Shown: positions 34,950 to 43,552 of the stretch, piece after piece
Numbering within the stretch: the first letter of the stretch is position 1
Layout of the letters: each line of letters begins with the position of its first letter
Source: VBOC01 sp035635475
Lineage (GTDB): Bacteria; Bacteroidota; Ignavibacteria; UBA10030; SZUA-254
Direction of reading: 5' to 3'
NCBI GenBank assembly: GCA_035635475.1
Contig: DASQAZ010000117.1
Span: 1-64,000, forward strand
DNA length: 64,000 bases
Translations under genes and position numbers: made by a program
The notes under the pieces: generated by a model
Databases searched by the model: none
Told to the model about the DNA's origin: nothing
The model's input: the letters and a program-made list of their open reading frames with translations, nothing else

Positions 34950-35888
34950 ATGCCTCAGTCACGTTTTCCCCGAGTTTCGATCGTCGGCGCCGGTGCCGTC
35001 GGCTCTTCGATCGGCAGGGCGCTCTTCGAGAAGGGGTATCCGATCGCATCCGTCATCAGCCGGACGGGCGATCGTGCGATCGCGCTCGCCCGTTCGGTGA
35101 AATGCAGCCGGGTTTCAACCCAAATCGGCGACGTTGCCCCGGAGAGCGAGTGCATCCTTCTCGCCGTCTCCGACGGCGCCCTTCCCGCGGTCGCGGGACA
35201 GCTTTCAAGGCTGCGCTCCCTCAAATTCAGGAAACTGTTCGCCGTTCACTGCTCGGGCGTGTATGCTGCTGACGTTCTGGAACCATTGAGGCGGCGGGGG
35301 GTTCTCGTCGCGTCCATGCATCCGATTCAGACGTTTCCCTCCGGCCGGCACGCGCATCAGCGGCGGACTCCTCTTCGCGGGATTTACTACGGAATTGAAG
35401 GGGAGCCTGAGGCACTCAAGCGCACGAAGCGGCTGGTCGATGATCTTGAGGGCAGAGTAGTCGTTATAAAGAAGGAGATGAAACCCCTCTACCATGTCAT
35501 TTGCGTTATGGCGTCGAATTACATGCTGGTGTTCCTCAATGCGATCGAGGAGCTGACGAAAATCCTGAGCGTACAGCCGGGATGGACGGAAATCTTCGGC
35601 CCCCTGATGACCGCCACGATGGAAAACGCCGTAAAGCAAACGGCGGCAGCTTCGCTCACAGGTCCGATCGTACGCGGTGATTTGTCGACCGTCGATCTTC
35701 ACCTCCGCGCACTCTCCCGTTATGCGCCCGAATTTCTGCCGCTCTATACAATGGGCGGAATCGAAGTCGCGCGGATTGCCGGCATGCGAGGGAGTATGAG
35801 CCGCGGTGAGTTCAACGGCGTCATCGCCCGGTTCAGGCGGTTCCTCAAGAGCAATCCATTCACCAACAAACGGAAGGCGAAGCGTTGA
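34950..35888 (+). CDS. DUF2520 NAD(P)-binding Rossmann protein
   Basis: 312 residues. The Rossmann start is VSIVGAGAVGSSIGRALFEKG (first 20 or so residues), followed by LLAVSDGALPAVAGQL and the HPIQTFPSG segment typical of the family. A C-terminal helical dimerisation domain follows, as in 6-phosphogluconate dehydrogenase-like enzymes and ProC (ATMENAVKQTAAASLTGPIV). It is predicted to be a dehydrogenase or oxidoreductase with unknown substrate. It overlaps the next gene's TTG start by 4 bp. Confidence 0.88.
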   Translation: MPQSRFPRVSIVGAGAVGSSIGRALFEKGYPIASVISRTGDRAIALARSVKCSRVSTQIGDVAPESECILLAVSDGALPAVAGQLSRLRSLKFRKLFAVHCSGVYAADVLEPLRRRGVLVASMHPIQTFPSGRHAHQRRTPLRGIYYGIEGEPEALKRTKRLVDDLEGRVVVIKKEMKPLYHVICVMASNYMLVFLNAIEELTKILSVQPGWTEIFGPLMTATMENAVKQTAAASLTGPIVRGDLSTVDLHLRALSRYAPEFLPLYTMGGIEVARIAGMRGSMSRGEFNGVIARFRRFLKSNPFTNKRKAKR

Positions 35889-36952
35889 AAGCCCTCATCA
35901 CAAGCGGGGGGCGCGGGACGAGACTGCGCCCGCTCACCCATACGCAGAATAAGCATCTGATCCCGATCGCGAACAAACCGATACTCCACTATGCAATCGA
36001 AGCGGCGGTCGATGCAGGGATCAGGCAGATCGGAATTGTCTGCAACGCCGACAGCGACGAAGTCCAGCGATCGATCGGCAACGGAAAGCAGTGGGACGCA
36101 AAGATAACGTACATTCGGCAGAAGGCCCCCCTGGGATTGGCGCACGCCGTAAAGATTTCTCAGAATTTTATCCGGAATGACAAATTCATTTTCTATCTCG
36201 GCGACAATATGGTGGTGGGCGGCATCAAGCGGTTCATCGATGAGTTCGACCGGAGCGACTCCAACTGCTTCTTGACGCTCGCCAAGGTGAAGGACCCGGA
36301 ACGATTCGGCGTGCCCGAGATCAAACGCGGCAAGATCGTCCGTGTTGAGGAAAAGCCGGCGAAACCGAGAAGCCACTTCGCGGTCGCCGGGATTTACCTC
36401 TACGACCGCCATATCTTCGAAGCAACAAAGCATATCAGGCCGAGCAAGCGTGGAGAGTTGGAGATCTCCGATGCGCACCAGTACATGATCGACAAAGGAT
36501 ACAAGATCGGATACAGCGAAATTACCGGCTGGTGGAAAGACACGGGCAAGCCATCGGATTTGCTCGAGGCGAACCGGATGGTTCTCGACAGCCTCGAGGC
36601 GAGAATCGACGGCGCCGTTGACAAGTCGTCCACCGTCGCGGGGAAAGTCGTACTGGAAAAGGGAGCGCGCCTGATCAACAGCGTCGTACGGGGCCCCGCG
36701 ATCATCGGGAAAAATTGCACGATCGAGAATAGCTATGTTGGGCCGTTCACTTCGATCGGCGACGGGACGCAGATACGTAATTCCGAGGTTGAGTACAGTA
36801 TCGTCCTCGGGGACTGTAAGATACTCAACGTCCGGATCCGGATCGAAGGGAGCATTCTCGGCAACGACGTGGAAATCGTTGATGCGATGGGCAAGCCTCA
36901 CGTTCACAGATTTATGATCGGCGACCAGAGCCGGGTGGAAGTGGCATGGTGA
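35885..36952 (+). CDS. Long-form glucose-1-phosphate thymidylyltransferase-like enzyme with left-handed beta-helix
   Basis: 355 residues. The nucleotidyltransferase domain starts LITSGGRGTRLRPLTHTQNK, with the catalytic Lys in HLIPIANKPILHYA and FYLGDNMVVGG for metal binding. From about residue 240 there is a hexapeptide beta-helix (VAGKVVLEKGARLINSVVRG...), found in long-form RmlA-like proteins. It should activate a sugar phosphate with dTTP or UTP for surface glycans. Start is TTG at 35885, coupled to the DUF2520 stop. Confidence 0.92.
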   Translation: MKALITSGGRGTRLRPLTHTQNKHLIPIANKPILHYAIEAAVDAGIRQIGIVCNADSDEVQRSIGNGKQWDAKITYIRQKAPLGLAHAVKISQNFIRNDKFIFYLGDNMVVGGIKRFIDEFDRSDSNCFLTLAKVKDPERFGVPEIKRGKIVRVEEKPAKPRSHFAVAGIYLYDRHIFEATKHIRPSKRGELEISDAHQYMIDKGYKIGYSEITGWWKDTGKPSDLLEANRMVLDSLEARIDGAVDKSSTVAGKVVLEKGARLINSVVRGPAIIGKNCTIENSYVGPFTSIGDGTQIRNSEVEYSIVLGDCKILNVRIRIEGSILGNDVEIVDAMGKPHVHRFMIGDQSRVEVAW

Positions 36953-36956
36953 CGAA

Positions 36957-37739
36957 ATGAACTATCAAACACTGCTGGTGAGAACCGAGAAACGCATTTG
37001 TTTCATAACCCTTAACCGGCCGGAGAAACTGAACGCCCTGAATCTCCGCTGCAAACAGGAACTCAGGCAACTGTTCGCCGACTTGCACACAAACCGCGAA
37101 GTAGATGTGGCGATCGTGACGGGGTCGGGGGAAAAGGCGTTCGCGGCGGGAACCGATATCAATGAACTCTCTTCTCTCGACAGGGAGACGGGCAAAGAGT
37201 TTGCCCTGAACGGCCAGGCGGTCTTTGACATGATCCAGCATCTGGGCAAACCGGTGATCGCGGCCGTCAACGGGTACGCTCTCGGGGGCGGATGCGAGCT
37301 GGCCCTCGCCTGTCACATCCGTATTGCATCGGAGAACGCCATCTTCGGTCAGCCGGAAGTTAACCTGGGCCTCGTCCCCGGCTACGGCGGGACACAGCGC
37401 TCGGCTCGATTGATTGGGGCCGGGAAAACTGCCGAGATGCTCCTCACAGGAAATCAGATCAGCGCAGCCGAAGCCCTCCGCATCGGTCTGGTCAACAAGG
37501 TCGTCCCTCAGGCAAGCTTGCCTGCAGAGGCTGAGGCCATTGCGGTCGCAATTCTCTCCAAGGCCCAGATTGCCGTCCGGATGGCGCTCAAAGCGATCAA
37601 CATCAGCATGGAGTTGCCGCTCAGCGAAGGTCTGAAGATCGAAGCAACCTTGTTCGGCGAGTGCTGCGGAACGAAGGACTTCAAAGAGGGCACGAGGGCA
37701 TTCCTCGAAAAGCGCAAACCTAAATTTACCGGCGAATGA
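36957..37739 (+). CDS. Enoyl-CoA hydratase/isomerase family protein
   Basis: 260 residues, the usual crotonase length. The oxyanion-hole segments are FAAGTDINEL and AAVNGYALGGGCELALACH. Both catalytic glutamates of enoyl-CoA hydratase can be aligned: QPEVNLGLVPGYGGTQR and KTAEMLLTGNQIS. It hydrates 2-enoyl-CoA in fatty-acid oxidation or a related route. It overlaps the next gene by 4 bp (ATGA). Confidence 0.94.
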   Translation: MNYQTLLVRTEKRICFITLNRPEKLNALNLRCKQELRQLFADLHTNREVDVAIVTGSGEKAFAAGTDINELSSLDRETGKEFALNGQAVFDMIQHLGKPVIAAVNGYALGGGCELALACHIRIASENAIFGQPEVNLGLVPGYGGTQRSARLIGAGKTAEMLLTGNQISAAEALRIGLVNKVVPQASLPAEAEAIAVAILSKAQIAVRMALKAINISMELPLSEGLKIEATLFGECCGTKDFKEGTRAFLEKRKPKFTGE

Positions 37740-38269
37740 ACTGGGGCAGCGCGATCCACCGGCCCATGGTTGTCCGTGCGGTCATCTCGCTTCTCCTTGG
37801 CGCTGCGGCGTTGGGGCTGTTTGTGCTGAACCGGATCAGCCTCCTGCGGCCTGATCGATCCGGATCGGCGTCGACCGCGTCCCGGCAAGAACCTCGCGCC
37901 GGGGGAAACCGCCCCGATCTCCCCCCCGCGCTCGGAGATCTCGACCGGGAGGTCGATTCGGTACTCATCCGATTTGGAATCCAGTCTTCGTGGATCCGTA
38001 AGAAAACCATCGCCATCCCGAACGCCGATTTCCCGCGCATCGAGCGCAGAGTGCTTCTGCCCAACGATATTGCCACCATCTCGATGAACGCCGCCTTCAA
38101 CACGATGGCGAAGCGGTACAACGGCCGGGCAGTCGCCTCGGAGAATCTCAAGGAGAACTATGTCACGATCCATATTGAGACGGGGGGCTCGATCGTTCAA
38201 ACCATCATCCTGCGTCCCACGGCGAACCTCAGGCGGGCAGCACGCAAAGGCTCGTTGACGCGGGCCTGA
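37736..38269 (+). CDS. Membrane-anchored protein of unknown function
   Basis: 177 residues. One N-terminal helix (VVRAVISLLLGAAALGLFVL, residues 12-31) is followed by a Pro/Arg-rich linker and a mixed alpha/beta domain. That domain contains VLIRFGIQSSWIRKKTI, RIERRVLLPNDI and NYVTIHIETGGSIVQTIILR. I recognise no family. The helix suggests an inner-membrane anchor with the domain on the periplasmic side. It is translationally coupled to the enoyl-CoA hydratase gene and lies 24 bp before glyS. Confidence 0.75.
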   Translation: MNWGSAIHRPMVVRAVISLLLGAAALGLFVLNRISLLRPDRSGSASTASRQEPRAGGNRPDLPPALGDLDREVDSVLIRFGIQSSWIRKKTIAIPNADFPRIERRVLLPNDIATISMNAAFNTMAKRYNGRAVASENLKENYVTIHIETGGSIVQTIILRPTANLRRAARKGSLTRA

Positions 38270-38293
38270 AAATACAATGAAAGATTGAACTCA

Positions 38294-39781
38294 ATGGCGA
38301 CGCAATCGATACAACCCCGGGAAGCCGGGGCCTTGACGATGGACAAACTCGTTTCTTTGTGCAAGCGCAGAGGATTTGTCTTCCAATCGAGCGAGATCTA
38401 CGGGGGATTGAACGGCGCATGGGACTACGGCCCGATGGGTGTCGAGCTCTTGAACAACCTCAAGGCAGAATGGTGGAGGGAGATGACCTTCCGGGACAAT
38501 ATCGAGGGGATCGACGCCGCCATTTTGATGCATCCGAAAGTGTGGGAAGCCTCCGGTCACGTTGAGAATTTTACCGATCCGATGGTCGATTGCCGGACAT
38601 GCAAGGCCCGATACCGACTGGATGTCCTTTTCGAAGAGCTGTCTGTCAAAAAGCAGAAAGAATTGCTGCGTCAGGTCGAGCCGGGCTTCCCGATTCCCGC
38701 GGAAGACGAACGCTTCGTCGATGAATTCAAAAAAAAGGTCGAGCATGAACCTCAGAAATTCCTGGCAATCCTCTCCTGTCCCAACTGCGGCAACAAATCT
38801 ACGTTCACGGATGCGCGCAAATTCAATCTGATGTTCAAGACATTTGTCGGCCCTCTCGAAGATTCGGGCGCCCTCGTCTACCTGCGTCCCGAAACCGCGC
38901 AGGGAATTTTCGTGAACTTCCTCAACGTCCAATCAGCGTCGAGGCAGAAGATCCCCTTCGGCATCGCCCAGATCGGCAAGGCGTTCCGGAACGAGATTAA
39001 TACAAAAAACTTCCTCTTCCGCACCCGTGAGTTCGAGCAGATGGAGATGCAGTTCTTCGTGAAACCCGGGTCGGACGTCGAATGGTTCGAATACTGGCGG
39101 GAGGCGCGGATGAAGTGGTTCCAGGCGCTCGGGATGCGCGCCGACCGGCTCCGGTGGCACCGGCATGAGCCCGACAAATTGGCCCATTACGCCAAGGATG
39201 CCTACGATATCGAGTACGCGTTCCCTTTCGGCTGGGGAGAAATCGAGGGCGTTCATAATCGCACCGACTTCGATCTGTCCCGCCATGAACAATTCTCCGG
39301 CAAGAGCCTGAAATACTTCGACGAGCAGAACAAGGAGAAATACACGCCCTTTATCATCGAGACATCGGCGGGGGCCAGCCGGTCGTTTATGGCATTCCTG
39401 GCCGACGCCTACTCCGAAGAAGCTGCGCCGACGGCCGAGGGATCGACCGAGACCCGGGTGGTGATGAAATTTAATCCCCGGCTCGCGCCTATCAAAGCTG
39501 CAATTTTTCCGCTTGTCAACCGGGACGGCATGCCCGAGATCGCAGAACGGATCGAACGGGATCTGAGGCCCAGGATGCGCGTGTTCCGCGATGAGAGCGG
39601 GGCCGTGGGGCGCCGCTACCGGCGACAGGATGAGATCGGAACCCCGTACTGCATCACCGTCGATTCACAGACGCTCCAGGATCAAACGGTGACCGTCCGC
39701 CACCGGGACACCATGCTGCAGGACAGAATTGCGAGTGAAAAGCTTCTTCCCTATCTTACGGAAAGGTTCGCGGTCCCGTAA
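38294..39781 (+). CDS. glyS: Glycyl-tRNA synthetase, single-chain type
   Basis: 495 residues from ATG 38294; a TTG at 38285 is in frame. It is the homodimeric (eukaryote-like) GlyRS rather than the alpha2-beta2 GlyQ/GlyS pair. The class II motifs read GAWDYGPMGVELLNNL, YLRPETAQGIFVNF, IGKAFRNEINTKNFLFRTREF and ETSAGASRSFMAFLADAY. The anticodon-binding domain occupies the C-terminal 110 residues. An insertion carries CRTCKARY and CPNCGNKS, two CxxC pairs likely to bind zinc. Confidence 0.96.
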   Translation: MATQSIQPREAGALTMDKLVSLCKRRGFVFQSSEIYGGLNGAWDYGPMGVELLNNLKAEWWREMTFRDNIEGIDAAILMHPKVWEASGHVENFTDPMVDCRTCKARYRLDVLFEELSVKKQKELLRQVEPGFPIPAEDERFVDEFKKKVEHEPQKFLAILSCPNCGNKSTFTDARKFNLMFKTFVGPLEDSGALVYLRPETAQGIFVNFLNVQSASRQKIPFGIAQIGKAFRNEINTKNFLFRTREFEQMEMQFFVKPGSDVEWFEYWREARMKWFQALGMRADRLRWHRHEPDKLAHYAKDAYDIEYAFPFGWGEIEGVHNRTDFDLSRHEQFSGKSLKYFDEQNKEKYTPFIIETSAGASRSFMAFLADAYSEEAAPTAEGSTETRVVMKFNPRLAPIKAAIFPLVNRDGMPEIAERIERDLRPRMRVFRDESGAVGRRYRRQDEIGTPYCITVDSQTLQDQTVTVRHRDTMLQDRIASEKLLPYLTERFAVP

Positions 39782-39826
39782 AACGGGATCTCCGCCGAAG
39801 GGCCATCAACAATAAGGAGTTATGCA

Positions 39827-40498
39827 ATGAAATCATCGCTTAATCTCGTCGTGGTTCTGCTTCTCTCCGCCTCCCTCCTGATGATGGGATGCCATGCGAG
39901 CAACACTCTCAAGGGAGGAGCGATCGGCGCAGGCGCCGGAGCGATCATCGGGGGACTGATCGGCAAGGCCGCGGGAAATACGGCGGCCGGCGTTATCCTG
40001 GGGGCTGCGATCGGCGGCGCGGCCGGGTTGGCGATCGGGCATTACATGGACAAGCAGGCCGAGGAGATGAAACAGGACCTGAAGAACGCAAAAATCGAAC
40101 GAGTGGGCGAGGGAATCAAGATTACCTTCGACACCGGAATCCTCTTCAAAACCAATTCATCCGAGCTGCAGTCCGAGGCGAAGAAGAATCTCGGGGACCT
40201 CGCGAAGATCCTCAACAAGTATCCGGACACGAACATTCTGATCGACGGGCACACCGACTCGACCGGGACCGCCGACTACAACCAGCACCTATCCGAGCGG
40301 AGGGCTGAATCGGTTGCGAATGATCTGAAAGGACTCGCAGTTGCCGGATCGCGTTTGACGACGCGGGGTTTCGGCGAGTCACAGCCGGTTGCCTCAAACG
40401 TGTCCTCCGAAGGACGGCAGCAGAATCGCCGCGTTGAGGTCGCCATCTTCGCGAACGATAAGCTGAAAGAGGCGGCAACGAACAACCAGCTCGAGTAA
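39827..40498 (+). CDS. OmpA-family outer-membrane lipoprotein with glycine zipper
   Basis: 223 residues. The signal MKSSLNLVVVLLLSASLLMM runs to a lipobox, MMGC. A glycine-zipper segment follows (GGAIGAGAGAIIGGLIGKAA, about residues 30-75), and the last 110 residues are an OmpA C-terminal domain with IDGHTDSTGTADYNQHLSERR, which binds peptidoglycan. It should anchor the outer membrane to the cell wall. AAGGAG precedes the ATG by 8 bp, one of the strongest ribosome sites in the window. Confidence 0.95.
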   Translation: MKSSLNLVVVLLLSASLLMMGCHASNTLKGGAIGAGAGAIIGGLIGKAAGNTAAGVILGAAIGGAAGLAIGHYMDKQAEEMKQDLKNAKIERVGEGIKITFDTGILFKTNSSELQSEAKKNLGDLAKILNKYPDTNILIDGHTDSTGTADYNQHLSERRAESVANDLKGLAVAGSRLTTRGFGESQPVASNVSSEGRQQNRRVEVAIFANDKLKEAATNNQLE

Positions 40499-40542
40499 CC
40501 TCGAGCAAGCGCGGCCCGGGATCCCCAATCGATATCAATCGA

Positions 40543-41712
40543 CTGGCAATTCGAGTTACACAGGGCGGATTTGGGGCGCTGGCCGCGGCATTTCTGTTCA
40601 TGGGGAATTGTTTCGGCCAGTGGATCGGCGATTCGGCCGTTGAAGCTCATACCCACCGCGGTATTGAGTACGTTTACAACCTCTCATTCGACAGCGCGCG
40701 CGCCGAGTTTCAGTATGTCCGGCGGGAGAAGCCCGACCACCCTGCAGGGTACTTTTTTCTCGCAATGGTGGACTGGTGGAGAATCATCACCGACCTGGAC
40801 AACACATCGCGCGATGATCGATTCCTCTCCCAGCTCGACCGGGTAATCGATCTCTGCGACAGCCGCCTGAAAAAAAACGAGCACGACACGGCGGCGCTTT
40901 TCTTTAAAGGCGGGGCCCTCGGATTCCGTGGGCGCCTTCACGGCAATCGGGAGGACTGGGTGCAGGCCGCAAGCGACGGGCGGGCCGCGCTGCCGATCGT
41001 TCAGGAGGCCTACAAGTTAGCACCAAACAACCGCGACGTCCTCCTCGGCATGGGAATCTACGATTACTATGCCGCGGTCGTTCCCGAGAGGTATCCCTTC
41101 GTCAAACCGTTTATGATTTTCTTTCCGAAGGGCAACAGAGAGAAGGGACTCCGGGAGCTGCGTGAGGCGGCCGCCAAGGCGAGGTACGCAAACACCGAGG
41201 CAAACTACGTGCTTCTCCAGGTGTTGCAGAATTTCGAGAAGCGGTACGACGAAGCGCTCCCGCTGGCGCAGAAACTTCACGAGCGGTTCCCCGACAATGT
41301 GATCTTTCACAAGTACCTGGGGCGCTGTTACGCCTCGGTTGCGAACTGGGAGGAGATCGAACGGACCTTCTCACAGATCCTCGAGCGAGTTCAAAACAAG
41401 AAACTCGGCTACGATGCGATTGTCGAACGCGAAGCACACTACTACGTCGGGCTCTCCGCGATGAACCGGGCGGATTACGCGGCCGCCCTGGAACACTTTT
41501 ACCGGACGGACGAACTGTCCCGCTCAATCGACCGGAAAGATCCCACGGGATTCATGGTGATGACCAACCTGAAGATCGGTCTAATTTACGACCTTCAGAA
41601 AAAGCGCAGCCTGGCGCTGGAACAGTACGGCAAAGTGCTCAAGATGGACGACTACCAGGACGCTCACAGGCAGGCCGGGCAATACATGAAAACTCCTTAC
41701 GCCAAATTCTAA
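40543..41712 (+). CDS. Exported TPR-repeat protein, start codon uncertain
   Basis: The first ATG is at 40600 (370 residues), but the codons just before it (GGFGALAAAFLF) form the hydrophobic core of a signal peptide that would then be cut off. The frame upstream is open to 40543 (CTG) with no ATG, GTG or TTG, so a rare start is likely. The mature part is helical with repeats of TPR style (YVYNLSFDSARAEFQYV, YVLLQVLQNFEKRYDEALPL, LEHFYRTDELSRS), and it probably sits in the periplasm. No partner is known. It is followed by the ZIP gene. Confidence 0.75.
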   Translation: MAIRVTQGGFGALAAAFLFMGNCFGQWIGDSAVEAHTHRGIEYVYNLSFDSARAEFQYVRREKPDHPAGYFFLAMVDWWRIITDLDNTSRDDRFLSQLDRVIDLCDSRLKKNEHDTAALFFKGGALGFRGRLHGNREDWVQAASDGRAALPIVQEAYKLAPNNRDVLLGMGIYDYYAAVVPERYPFVKPFMIFFPKGNREKGLRELREAAAKARYANTEANYVLLQVLQNFEKRYDEALPLAQKLHERFPDNVIFHKYLGRCYASVANWEEIERTFSQILERVQNKKLGYDAIVEREAHYYVGLSAMNRADYAAALEHFYRTDELSRSIDRKDPTGFMVMTNLKIGLIYDLQKKRSLALEQYGKVLKMDDYQDAHRQAGQYMKTPYAKF

Positions 41713-41722
41713 CTCTCCTTGA

Positions 41723-42466
41723 ATGATAAAAATCATTCTGTTCGGTCTGATCGCCGCCGCCGCCGAAGTCCTGGGAGGGACGCTGATCGTCCTAAGGAAA
41801 GAATGGCCAAAAAGGATTCAGGAATATCTGATCGCGCTGAGCGCCGGGTTCCTTCTCGCGCTCGTCTTCTTCGATCTGATCCCGGTGAGCCTCAATCTCG
41901 TGGGGCCATTTGCCTCCCTCTATATTATACTCGGCTTCTCCACTCTTCATTTTTTTGAGCACACGCTCGTGGGCCATCTCCATTTCGGTGAGGAGACTCA
42001 CACCGATGTCATGGTCTCCCGCCTGGCGAGCCTTTCCGCGTTCGCCGGCCTCTTCATCCACGCATTCTTCGACGGAATTTCAATCTCGGCGGGGATGCAG
42101 TACGACTATTTTATCGGACTGCTCGTCTTTATCGCGATCCTGCTGCATAAACTGCCGGAAGGGCTGACGATCGCTTCGATCATGATCGCCGCCAGTCAGC
42201 CGAGGAAGAACGCCTTCCTGGCATCGCTTGCGATCGGTGTCGCCACCATGCTCGGAATCGTGATTGTATTCCTGATATCGGGGCTGGAGAAGAGTACCGT
42301 GGGGATTGCCTTCGCCTTCTCTGCGGGTGCGGCGACGTACGTGGGAGCAAGCGACCTCATACCCGAGGTCAACCGGTCAAAGAACCGGGTTGTGCCGCTG
42401 ATCGTCTTCGCGGGAATGCTGCTCTTTTACCTCAGCCAGCAGGCACTCGTTGGGATCTTGCGGTAA
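41723..42466 (+). CDS. ZIP-family metal transporter
   Basis: 247 residues with about eight membrane helices. The two metal-site helices are visible: HAFFDGISISAGMQ (TM4) and HKLPEGLTIASIMIA (TM5, with the HxxEG core). A His-rich loop, HFFEHTLVGHLHFGEETH, lies between TM3 and TM4. It should carry zinc, iron or a similar ion across the inner membrane. The gene ends 12 bp before the convergent porQ-like gene. Confidence 0.94.
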   Translation: MIKIILFGLIAAAAEVLGGTLIVLRKEWPKRIQEYLIALSAGFLLALVFFDLIPVSLNLVGPFASLYIILGFSTLHFFEHTLVGHLHFGEETHTDVMVSRLASLSAFAGLFIHAFFDGISISAGMQYDYFIGLLVFIAILLHKLPEGLTIASIMIAASQPRKNAFLASLAIGVATMLGIVIVFLISGLEKSTVGIAFAFSAGAATYVGASDLIPEVNRSKNRVVPLIVFAGMLLFYLSQQALVGILR

Positions 42467-42478
42467 CGCGTTCCCGTC

Positions 42479-43423
42479 TCAGAAACTTATGGTCACACGA
42501 TGGACAGCTCCGATTTGGCCGAAGGAGGAGAAGGCGTAATCGACGTTGTACATCTCGGTGTTGATTCCTCCGCCGATGGAGAATCCGGCGAGACCGGAGC
42601 TCGAAAGGATCTTAAAATCCTGTCTTCGCTCATTGTTGTAGCCGACGCGGAGGTGCACATTCGGCCCCGGCGCGAGCTCGACTCCGATCGCAAACGCTCT
42701 GAATCTGCGGCCGAAGGAATCCTGATGTTCATTCACTTTGTCGAGGCTGACCATCAGCACCGCCGGCAGGTGTTCCGGATAGAGCGAGACTCCGATTCTT
42801 AGATCCAGAGGCAGGTTCTCCCTCGTATTGAAATACGGATCAAGCTGTGTGCCGAGGTTGAGCAGGCTCGCGCCGATCGTCATCCTGTCAGGCACCGCGA
42901 GGTACTGCACCCCGAAGTCGAGTGCGGCTGCCGAGGAACGCGCTTCGGCGATAGAGGAATAGATAAATTTCGCGTTGACCCCATACGTGAGCCCCGGCTG
43001 CAAGGGGCCGGCGTAACCGACGGTCATCGCGAGTTCCCCGGCGCCGAATGTCCCGAGATCCTCCCCTTCCTCACCCGTTCGATTGAATTCCCCGTAGTTG
43101 ATGTACACGATACCGGCGCCGACGAAGCCCAGGTTCGGGACTTCCGTCCCGAAACTGGCGTGCCCGGCATTGATGTCGAGGAGATGCTTGAGAAACCCAA
43201 ACGAGACACGCCTCTGCGTCAGCGTCCCGAGACCCGCGGGGTTATAGAAAATCGCGTTCGGATCGTCGGTCATTGTAACGAACCCCCCGCCCAGCGCGGC
43301 GGCGCGTGCGCCCACATCAAGCCCGAGAAAATTATAGGTGCTATTGTCCTGGGCCCGGAGCGTGAAGGCAGATGGTATGAAGAGCGCCGCTAGGACAATG
43401 ATGGTGGGGAGAAGGACGCGCAT
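42479..43423 (-). CDS. porQ: PorV/PorQ-family outer-membrane protein of the type IX secretion system
   Basis: 314 residues from ATG 43423, which gives a signal peptide MRVLLPTIIVLAALFIPSAF; ATGs at 43447 and 43471 are in frame. The family start LGLDVGARAAALGGGFVTMT and NAIFYNPAGLG is followed by a beta-barrel to the C-terminal aromatic (VTISF). PorQ and PorV are FadL-like barrels that help T9SS cargo leave the cell, fitting the sorting domain on the S8 protease. No other T9SS gene is in the window. PorQ rather than PorV is my best guess. Confidence 0.85.
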   Translation of the reverse strand: MRVLLPTIIVLAALFIPSAFTLRAQDNSTYNFLGLDVGARAAALGGGFVTMTDDPNAIFYNPAGLGTLTQRRVSFGFLKHLLDINAGHASFGTEVPNLGFVGAGIVYINYGEFNRTGEEGEDLGTFGAGELAMTVGYAGPLQPGLTYGVNAKFIYSSIAEARSSAAALDFGVQYLAVPDRMTIGASLLNLGTQLDPYFNTRENLPLDLRIGVSLYPEHLPAVLMVSLDKVNEHQDSFGRRFRAFAIGVELAPGPNVHLRVGYNNERRQDFKILSSSGLAGFSIGGGINTEMYNVDYAFSSFGQIGAVHRVTISF

Positions 43424-43504
43424 GAGTTGGAATCTACTCAATTGCATGAAGAGATACAAAAATCGCGTCATCACGCCCGCTGTTTCTTTTTCCCAAAATA
43501 GTCG

Positions 43505-43510
43505 TATATT
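43505..43510 (+). promoter_or_regulatory. Candidate -10 element for deoC
   Basis: TATATT at 43505-43510 in the context GTCGTATATTGAAG, similar to the -10 context of rpmB. The -35 region (GTTTCT at 17 bp) is poor. Confidence 0.35.
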
Positions 43511-43552
43511 GAAGCGAATGATCGATAATTTCATCGTCATTGACATATCCGG

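Noticed and set aside
35744..36907. 387-codon minus-strand frame
   Set aside because: Antisense to the DUF2520 and nucleotidyltransferase genes, with no domain.
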